A stretch of DNA of 16,128 nt, taken from NCBI GenBank assembly GCA_016650115.1, contig JAENWI010000016.1, positions 1-16,128 of the forward strand. Direction: 5' to 3'. Below, piece by piece: positions 7,320 to 13,206 of the stretch; the first letter of the stretch is position 1, and every line of letters begins with the position of its first letter. The notes beneath the pieces are model-generated. The model did not search any database, had not been told where the DNA came from, and saw nothing but the letters and a program-made list of their open reading frames with translations. The position numbers were made by a program, and so were the translations under genes. The DNA is from Peptostreptococcaceae bacterium (GTDB lineage Bacteria; Bacillota; Clostridia; Peptostreptococcales; Anaerovoracaceae).

Positions 7320-8474
7320 TTAATTTTTTAAATATTCCATTTTACCATTTATGACAATCTTTTTATAAACACTCCTGCCGGTCATTTCTCCATTTGAATT
7401 AAATTCTGCTCTACCCATGACTCCCTTCCATTCCTTTTGGCTATGCAATTCCTTAGCAATTTCTGCCGGGCTTATCGACTGAATCTTTTGCATAGTTTCA
7501 GCTAGAAGCTTTATTGAGTCATAACCATCAACTGCCCAGACATCGGGCTCTACATTGTATTTATTCCTGAATGCCTCTAGAAATACTTTTTGAGCTTCAT
7601 CCTCGCTTTCAGAATTATACATCGTTGCAATAACCATCCCTTCAGCCGCATTGCCAAGGGCATTAGGAAGATCTGCTATATCAAGACCGTCCCCTGCAAA
7701 TACAGGTATTCCAGGATCTTTTTCCTTGAGTTTCTTTATAAACTCCCCTGCATGAGGCATTGAGTCCGCTATGAAAACAGCATCATAATCTAACGCTTGC
7801 CATTTTTCAAAAGCTTTATTGAATTCCTGGTCATTTACAAATTCAGTCATACTGTCCACAATCAAGCCACCATTATCAGCCACACAAGCTTCAAAGGCAT
7901 TTGATAGACCTCTTCCATAATCATTATCTGCATAAAATACAGCTATGTGTTCATATCCTTTCTCCTTTGCATAGTCAGCCATTTGCCGCCCCATCTCAGA
8001 ATCATTAATCGTATTTTGAAACACATATTCATAGCCATTTTTTGTAAGGTCGCTATTTGAGACAATAGGTGATAGCATTACCAAACCTGCATCGTTATAA
8101 ATTCTAGCTGCCGGCAAAGTAATATATGAATTCCAATGTCCTATAACAGCACACATATCTTCCTGCGAGGCAAATTCTTGCGCTATTTTTATGCCGTCGC
8201 TGAAGGTTCCTTTGTCATCTGCTATCCTGATTTTAATCATACTTCCATTTATTCCGTTATTTGAATTAACTTCATCCACAGCTAGCATGACTCCATTATA
8301 GAAGCCTGTAAGCTCTTGCATATATGTAATTGGTCCCGGCAGTCCAATAACGATATCACCCTCAGTTCCTTGTGCAAATGCTTCCCTTGTTTTTGATAGA
8401 TCCTCTTGTCCAGAACAACCTGTCATCAGAGAAAAAACTAGAACAAATAATGTAATAAGTAAGAATTTTTTCAT
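7320..8474 (-). CDS. LivK-like lipoprotein, type I periplasmic-binding fold
   Basis: A 384-aa lipoprotein. The signal peptide ends in the lipobox LMTGC, with Cys20 the lipidated residue, so it is anchored on the outer face of the membrane. The mature part has the branched-chain amino-acid receptor pattern: IVIGLPGPIT near the start, GVMLAVDEVNSNNGING, a hinge region around CAVIGHWNSYITLPAARIYN, and a second lobe with AVFYADNDYGRG and VWAVDGYDSIKLLAE. In usual systems such proteins feed Liv permeases, but no LivH/M/G/F genes are present here; it sits between an acetyltransferase and the HlyD gene. A sensory role, binding a small ligand or peptide for the neighbouring sensor proteins, is therefore possible, as is use of a permease elsewhere. 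The ATG overlaps the upstream stop as TAATG, with AAAGGTGGT upstream, indicating translational coupling. Confidence 0.88.
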   Translation of the reverse strand: MKKFLLITLFVLVFSLMTGCSGQEDLSKTREAFAQGTEGDIVIGLPGPITYMQELTGFYNGVMLAVDEVNSNNGINGSMIKIRIADDKGTFSDGIKIAQEFASQEDMCAVIGHWNSYITLPAARIYNDAGLVMLSPIVSNSDLTKNGYEYVFQNTINDSEMGRQMADYAKEKGYEHIAVFYADNDYGRGLSNAFEACVADNGGLIVDSMTEFVNDQEFNKAFEKWQALDYDAVFIADSMPHAGEFIKKLKEKDPGIPVFAGDGLDIADLPNALGNAAEGMVIATMYNSESEDEAQKVFLEAFRNKYNVEPDVWAVDGYDSIKLLAETMQKIQSISPAEIAKELHSQKEWKGVMGRAEFNSNGEMTGRSVYKKIVINGKMEYLKN

Positions 8475-9190
8475 TAATTTACCACCTTTCCAAACAGTAT
8501 TCTTTCATTTTCTGTACCATCTTCAAAACCTACCCCATAATATCCTATTTTAAGCAGCTCTTCTTGCCTAATAATATCCAAAGCAGGAACAGATATAATA
8601 GTATCTGTTTCCAGTTTTATCGGGTTATTTATATCATAGATAAGTATGTACCTCAAAACATTGTCATACTTTCTCGAAAGCTTCTTAATAAAGAGTCCAA
8701 GAAAAAAATCAGTTTGTAAACTTATAGGATTATAAGGCGAGATAGTGTTCATGATGCAATTCCAACTACCATCATCAATTATTTTCCGAACCAGATACTC
8801 TGCAACTTTCTTTTGAAGAGAATTATCTCGATACACAGGGTGAACAACTGCAAATTCCAAATGAGCAACCTTCATCAATTCCTCATCTTTGAAGCCAAGA
8901 TCTCTTCCTAAGTTGTCTTCCCTTTCACGAGGAAAAAGTATTGCCCCAAAAGCAACCAAAGTCTCGTTTACAAACACGCCCAACATTTCTCCCGAGCCAG
9001 CTATCATTTCTTTTACTTCTATTTCAGAAAGGTAAACACATACTTCCTTATTTTTCAAAGCACTCAATATTTCATGCTGCAAATTAAGTATTTCATCAGT
9101 ATTCTTTGGCTCAAGTACCTGCATTTTATATATGTAGTTCTTTCCATCCTCTCGGTTTCTTATCATCCCTGTTCCCACAATATTACTCAT
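8474..9190 (-). CDS. GNAT-like N-acetyltransferase
   Basis: A 238-aa soluble protein. The segment LGVFVNETLVAFGAILFP (~90-107) looks like GNAT strands 2-3. HLEFAVVHPVYRDNSLQKKV (~127-146) matches motif A, where the V-x-P-x-x-R-x-x-x-L pattern wraps the acetyl-CoA pyrophosphate. The pyrophosphate-loop sequence R-D-N-S-L deviates from the classic Q/RxxGxG/A. The C-terminal ~70 residues are additional. The substrate is unknown; modification of an exported peptide, self-protection or regulation are all open. A TTG at 9208 is in frame, but GGGAG at 9199-9203 is eight bases before the ATG at 9190, which I take as the start. The gene begins 14 bp after the sensor-MFS stop and overlaps the lipoprotein start by one base. 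Confidence 0.72.
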   Translation of the reverse strand: MSNIVGTGMIRNREDGKNYIYKMQVLEPKNTDEILNLQHEILSALKNKEVCVYLSEIEVKEMIAGSGEMLGVFVNETLVAFGAILFPREREDNLGRDLGFKDEELMKVAHLEFAVVHPVYRDNSLQKKVAEYLVRKIIDDGSWNCIMNTISPYNPISLQTDFFLGLFIKKLSRKYDNVLRYILIYDINNPIKLETDTIISVPALDIIRQEELLKIGYYGVGFEDGTENERILFGKVVN

Positions 9191-9204
9191 AGACCAAGCT
9201 CCCT

Positions 9205-11583
9205 TCAAATTTCAGATGTTATTTTTTCTCTCATAATAATTATATATAGTACTAATGCAGCCAATACTGCCATTCCAATTAAGCCCATCCCTTTTCCGAT
9301 TCCTAAAAAAGCCACAGCTCCAAATGTAATAGGACCTAGCATTTGTCCAAGCTTCCCAACAATACTATAGTATGCTATAGCTTTGCTTTCACCCAGTTCC
9401 AAAGCCCCCTTGGAATTCATGAAAACCCCTATTTGTGCGGATATTCCGAAGCTGTCCGATACGCCCATTAGTAATAATGCTGCAAAAGCTGCGGTCATCG
9501 AACCGAAGACTGCGAATATAAGAATAGAAATAGCTGTTAATGAAACTGCTATAATAAGTGTCTTCTTATTACCAAGTTTATTTTCAAAAAACCTACTTAA
9601 GAAAGGCCCTAAATAAACAATGCAAAGTCCATTCAGCATAAATGCCCTGCCCACATTTGAAGAGGACATCCCAATATCATTGGCAAACAAAGGGAAATAG
9701 TAGTTAAGAAACATAGCGCAAATAGATACAGGAATTAAAATCAATATAAGAAAGCTGAGAATTTGCTTATTAAGTAAAAATTTCATAAATGAACTTTTAG
9801 TTTCTATTTTAGTTTTATCCCTGACACCTGAATTCCCAATTTTTTTAACAGCAAAAATCAGAGCTAGCACTGCTAGTGCAGCAGATATATAAAATACACT
9901 TTCAAAGCCTACTCTGTCCGCAAGCATTGCTCCTGTTACCACACCACAATTCACTCCAGCAATCGCTCCAGCAGTCATATCTGCAATACCAGTTTTCCTA
10001 TCTGTTGATATTACCAGGCTTCTCATTGCCATAACCAGCAAACCAAAGCCTGCCCCTGATAACCCTCTGGCTACTGTAAAGAAAAAAGGATTAGTTGCCA
10101 GCCCTGACAATAGGGTGCCAAGCATGAAAAATGCAATACCAAAAACAAATGAACCTTTCCAACCTTTTCTATCAATTGCATATCCTGCTGCCACTGTTGC
10201 AATTAGCCCACAAAGCATTTCTACTGAAATTGGAAGCCCTAATACAATATCCTTTGGCAAACCCAAGAAAGGCTTATATATTAAGCTCATTATGACGGGT
10301 ACAAAAGACGCTGTCATAAATACTACACCATATACCATAAACGCCAATGGGCGAATTAATCCGTGTGCTGAAATTTGTTTAACCTCTGCCGGCTTTACAC
10401 TCCCGAAGCTTTTCCAAATCAAGGCTAAGACCAAGAATGTAATTTCTATCATGAAAAAGAATGAAACTACAATTATAGTAACCGCATCAAGAAGTACATC
10501 TCTTAAATTGCTACTAATATTTGACCCAGACATCAGCACCTTTACACTACCCTCAACTCCTTGAGCATCTTGCTTCAATGGAACTGACAAAAGGTATTCA
10601 TCTGAATACTTAGTGGCTTGAAAATTATAATTGTCAATTGTGGAATATAAGCTGTTGTTATTTGAATCATTTATACTAATACTATCTATTTCAGGAATTA
10701 TATCTGAAGTTTTCTTTAAATAGTCTTCTAGATTATACATACTGCCATATGGAACCCCTTTGTCTACAACTAACTCTACATTCCGCTGAATAATTTTTGA
10801 AGCCATCGCTGCTGTTTCTTTGGTAATATTCATATAACCCGATTCAAACATCGAGTAGTTAATATATCCAAAAATAATTTGTGCAGCAGCTAATACACAC
10901 AAGATTATTCTCATCAAAACCTTCCGGTCAATTCCATTAACATTACCATTTTTAATAAAGAAGTTATAAAGAAAAACAATTAAAACTATAGAAATTAATG
11001 ATAATATGGACAAATAAATAACAAGCCTTTTTATATATGTATTTATCTTATATTCCACTATGCTCGTATCAAATACTATATCTAGCTTTCCAGCAAGTTC
11101 ACCACTTTGAGTATGAATAGAAATGAAAATATGCTGCATTCCTTTTTCTGAAATTGAAACATAATCTTTTGTTGAGTCAATTGAAGCTTTTTCAATTCTC
11201 TTAAGCATTTCTTCACCCAGCGCTTTATTACTTACACTTCCCTGCAAATCATATGCCATTTTACCATCTGGTAAAATTACAAAACAATTCTCTATTTCCG
11301 GCAAGTATTCCTTAATCTCTGATAAAAGATCCTGCATACCAAAAAATCTATCCAATGGTTTCCCATATTTCACTGCATATTCTATTTTTTTTACGGCTTC
11401 TTTTCCTGCAAGAGAATAGCTTCGAATAAGAGAATCTTCATAATTCTGTTTATACGATAGAATATTTAAAACCGCCGTAAACCCTAATACAATAACGATT
11501 ATGCCAAATACAGCGCCAATAAGAACACTGTACACTTTTTTTTGTTCAGCGTTATTTAGGGTTTTTTTAATTTCCCGTTTCAT
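9205..11583 (-). CDS. Sensor-MFS fusion: two extracytoplasmic sensor-like modules plus a major facilitator domain
   Basis: A 792-aa membrane protein, roughly twice the length of an ordinary MFS carrier. Approximate layout: helix 19-43, outside module 44-185, helix 186-210, helix 222-242, outside module 244-364, helix 365-391, then a 12-helix MFS domain from ~407. The MFS part has motif A as GYAIDRKGWKGS (~467-478) and ARGLSGAGFG (~505-514). The two outside modules look like diverged copies: each has a GxP turn, a hydrophobic/charged helix, then PEI (PEIENCFVIL near 96 and PEIDSISIND near 298). This resembles Cache-like sensors bracketed by membrane helices, but I see no HAMP, kinase or output domain. 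GTG at 11586 and ATG at 11583 are adjacent; GGAG six bases before the ATG favours the latter. It overlaps the upstream binding-protein gene by 17 bp, so the two proteins probably work together. Confidence 0.85.
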   Translation of the reverse strand: MKREIKKTLNNAEQKKVYSVLIGAVFGIIVIVLGFTAVLNILSYKQNYEDSLIRSYSLAGKEAVKKIEYAVKYGKPLDRFFGMQDLLSEIKEYLPEIENCFVILPDGKMAYDLQGSVSNKALGEEMLKRIEKASIDSTKDYVSISEKGMQHIFISIHTQSGELAGKLDIVFDTSIVEYKINTYIKRLVIYLSILSLISIVLIVFLYNFFIKNGNVNGIDRKVLMRIILCVLAAAQIIFGYINYSMFESGYMNITKETAAMASKIIQRNVELVVDKGVPYGSMYNLEDYLKKTSDIIPEIDSISINDSNNNSLYSTIDNYNFQATKYSDEYLLSVPLKQDAQGVEGSVKVLMSGSNISSNLRDVLLDAVTIIVVSFFFMIEITFLVLALIWKSFGSVKPAEVKQISAHGLIRPLAFMVYGVVFMTASFVPVIMSLIYKPFLGLPKDIVLGLPISVEMLCGLIATVAAGYAIDRKGWKGSFVFGIAFFMLGTLLSGLATNPFFFTVARGLSGAGFGLLVMAMRSLVISTDRKTGIADMTAGAIAGVNCGVVTGAMLADRVGFESVFYISAALAVLALIFAVKKIGNSGVRDKTKIETKSSFMKFLLNKQILSFLILILIPVSICAMFLNYYFPLFANDIGMSSSNVGRAFMLNGLCIVYLGPFLSRFFENKLGNKKTLIIAVSLTAISILIFAVFGSMTAAFAALLLMGVSDSFGISAQIGVFMNSKGALELGESKAIAYYSIVGKLGQMLGPITFGAVAFLGIGKGMGLIGMAVLAALVLYIIIMREKITSEI

Positions 11584-12739
11584 CACTATCTCCTACTTTG
11601 CTATAAATCTCGTCAGCTGCAAGCAATACTTCAAAGGGCACATTATACCCGATTTTGTCAGCACTCTTTAAATTGATGATTATTTGTGGTGTACTCTCGA
11701 ATACCTGTGAAATTGTACGTAAGCTCTCACCATTAAAAAGCTTTGCTATTTTATCTGCACCAAATCGCCCTGTATTTTTGAAGTCCGCCACTGTAATACT
11801 CATAAGCGCTCCATTCTCTACTTCAACAGCTCCGAGCTGAGAGAATACTGGTACCTTTTTTTCGTAAAATGGTGTCAAGAACTCAGGTAACTTTTTGCTA
11901 TCCAAAGAAGCAACAGTGATATACATAGCGTCCACCTTTTCCGACAGCCCTTTATATGCTTGTGCCACTTCACTGTAATACCTTTGTTCATCATCTTTAG
12001 AAACAGGCTCTTTAACGTAGCTATATATAACTTCAAATCCTTTTTGACCTGCAATTATTTCAATATCATCAACAGCTGAATAATTTCTTGCAACCTGAGA
12101 ATCCTCGCATACTATACCAAGCTTCTTAAATTTAAACATTTCATGGAATACACTTACTTGGCGTTGAAACCGTTTAGAATCCATATGAGCCCAAACATTA
12201 TCCACACCAGGGTCAGTCTCTGATTTAATAATACCCGCCTGCACTGCATTGCTTGTAGCAAAAACCATAATAGGTGTGTTATGACTACAACTTGTAATAA
12301 ATTTCCCCGCTGAGGTTCCCATTACAAGCATTAGATCAAGGTCATTTTCTTCTAATCTCCCTTTAATCGCATCCAGTCCATCGGCCTCAGTGGTTGACAG
12401 CGAATAATATGCATCACTTACAAACTCAATATTTGAGCTTACTGTTGCTTCAGAAAGCCATTCCCACATTTCACTTGAATCCTCTTGTCCCTCACTGTAG
12501 TTCATATCCTCTATACTATTTATCCAATCAAGTTCCGCCAAGCCCTCTGCCAAGCTGTATAACATACTGGTATAATTTACAAAAGGTTCACTTTCACAAT
12601 ATCCTATACGCCACTTTTCTCCATTATTGTTGTTGGGTATTCCAGTATTCAGGCTCGTCGAATCCTTTGCATAAGCTGTATTTGATATAAGTATTAGCGC
12701 AAGCACAATTATCAAAATTGAATTTCTTTTAGATTTCAA
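11567..12739 (-). CDS. Secreted PF04392-type substrate-binding protein
   Basis: About 390 aa. A signal peptide (SILIIVLALILISNTAYA) ends in a signal-peptidase-I style AYA site rather than a lipobox. The rest resembles the ABC_sub_bind family (PF04392), with a type I periplasmic-binding fold: LDLMLVMGTSAGKFI, TPIMVFATSNAVQAG, KKLGIVCEDSQVARN, and a C-terminal segment SADKIGYNVPFEVLLAADEI typical of the family. In a Gram-positive cell a binding protein without a lipid anchor would be released unless the signal stays uncleaved or it binds a membrane partner; the overlapping sensor-MFS gene is the obvious candidate. The longest frame begins with GTG at 12751, but that codon lies inside the purine-rich GGTGGAG. 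A TTG at 12739, six bases after it, is the better start. No ABC permease or ATPase for import is adjacent. Confidence 0.83.
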   Translation of the reverse strand: MKSKRNSILIIVLALILISNTAYAKDSTSLNTGIPNNNNGEKWRIGYCESEPFVNYTSMLYSLAEGLAELDWINSIEDMNYSEGQEDSSEMWEWLSEATVSSNIEFVSDAYYSLSTTEADGLDAIKGRLEENDLDLMLVMGTSAGKFITSCSHNTPIMVFATSNAVQAGIIKSETDPGVDNVWAHMDSKRFQRQVSVFHEMFKFKKLGIVCEDSQVARNYSAVDDIEIIAGQKGFEVIYSYVKEPVSKDDEQRYYSEVAQAYKGLSEKVDAMYITVASLDSKKLPEFLTPFYEKKVPVFSQLGAVEVENGALMSITVADFKNTGRFGADKIAKLFNGESLRTISQVFESTPQIIINLKSADKIGYNVPFEVLLAADEIYSKVGDSDETGN

Positions 12740-12740
12740 A

Positions 12741-12800
12741 TTAAGCTCCACCCCGACTTTCTTCTATAACACCGTTTACCAGAACCTTACCATTTTTCAT
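12741..12800 (-). CDS. Possible 19-codon leader ORF or gene remnant
   Basis: An ATG-initiated frame reads MKNGKVLVNGVIEESRGGA, then TAA. Its stop lies one base before the TTG start of the binding-protein gene, and the ribosome binding site of that gene is within its last codons, the geometry of translational coupling. The ATG itself has no Shine-Dalgarno. The open frame extends upstream to 12827 as ESGYAPAFLF, and the joined sequence faintly recalls the PxFLFxKNGK edge strand of thioredoxin-like proteins. It may therefore be decayed coding sequence. Weak support either way. Confidence 0.2.
   Translation of the reverse strand: MKNGKVLVNGVIEESRGGA
12746..12752 (-). promoter_or_regulatory. Ribosome binding site favouring a TTG start for the binding-protein gene
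   Basis: GGTGGAG on the minus strand is six bases upstream of TTG 12739. The alternative GTG at 12751 overlaps this element and has only weak GAAAG-type purines upstream. Both starts keep the signal peptide, so the protein is little affected. Confidence 0.45.
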
Positions 12801-12866
12801 GAATAGAAAAGCTGGCGCATATCCTGATTCTTATAAATATGTGAGTATAAGATGCCCTATACTATT

Positions 12867-13100
12867 TTATCTTTCAACAATACTGAAAACTTCATCAATG
12901 GTTATTTGACATAGACTGTCCCATACAATGGCGTTTCCGTTTTCTATACTGACATCTTTAAATCTTTTTATATCAGCAAGCTTGCAGAACCTGACTGCTT
13001 GTAATCTGGGTTTCATATCATAAATAATTTTGTGAAAGTTATCAAGTTCAATTGTCAGCGTATAGTCATCATTTGGTATAACATTTAAAATTTTAGTCAC
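12867..13100 (-). CDS. DUF2442 domain protein
   Basis: A 77-aa protein. It shows the DUF2442 pattern: an N-terminal I-P-N-D-D-Y-x-L-x-I-x-x strand pair, then YDMKPRL, a central FKDVSIENGNAIVWDS and a terminal ITIDEVFSI. These small proteins are often paired with DUF4160 proteins in toxin-antitoxin-like loci; no DUF4160 partner is present next to this one. The start is a GTG at 13100 with GGAGGG about seven bases upstream. It lies between the LuxR regulator and the binding-protein gene, same strand, with 127 bp to the latter. Role unknown; it may be an independent small gene rather than part of the export operon. Confidence 0.78.
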   Translation of the reverse strand: MTKILNVIPNDDYTLTIELDNFHKIIYDMKPRLQAVRFCKLADIKRFKDVSIENGNAIVWDSLCQITIDEVFSIVER

Positions 13101-13123
13101 TTATATTCCCTCCATGTAAATGT

Positions 13124-13158
13124 AAAAAACTCAACTATTAAAATAATAGCAGAGTTTT
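13124..13158 (-). terminator. Intrinsic terminator after the LuxR-type regulator
   Basis: An AT-rich hairpin: AAAACTC (126-132 of this 13.1-kb block, i.e. 13126-13132) pairs with GAGTTTT at 13152-13158. CTATTA at 13135-13140 pairs with TAATAG at 13144-13149, with a two-base internal mismatch and an AAA loop. Read on the minus strand the second arm runs into six T residues (13129-13124), the layout of a Rho-independent terminator. It lies 49 bp beyond the regulator stop. It is also just downstream of a promoter-like element and before the DUF2442 gene, so it could act as an attenuator. Confidence 0.65.
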
Positions 13159-13168
13159 CCAAACATTC

Positions 13169-13197
13169 ATATTATCGCATGAGATACATTATGTCGA
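13169..13197 (-). promoter_or_regulatory. Candidate sigma-A promoter upstream of DUF2442 and the operon
   Basis: On the minus strand TCGACA (13192-13197, five of six matches to the -35 consensus) is followed 17 bases later by TAATAT (13169-13174). An overlapping reading is an extended -10, TGC plus GATAAT. Predicted transcription would begin around 13162, almost at the foot of the 13124-13158 hairpin. It could serve DUF2442 and possibly the export operon. Not proven by sequence alone. Confidence 0.4.
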
Positions 13198-13206
13198 ATT
13201 TTAGTC

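Noticed and set aside
1825..11840. Numerous plus-strand ORFs of 60-150 codons opposite the operon genes
   Set aside because: All lie inside strongly supported minus-strand genes, lack ribosome binding sites and show no recognisable protein pattern.
12830..12851. 6-bp inverted repeat CTTATA/TATAAG after DUF2442
   Set aside because: Short, AT-only apart from one pair and not followed by a T-run, so neither a convincing terminator nor a convincing operator.
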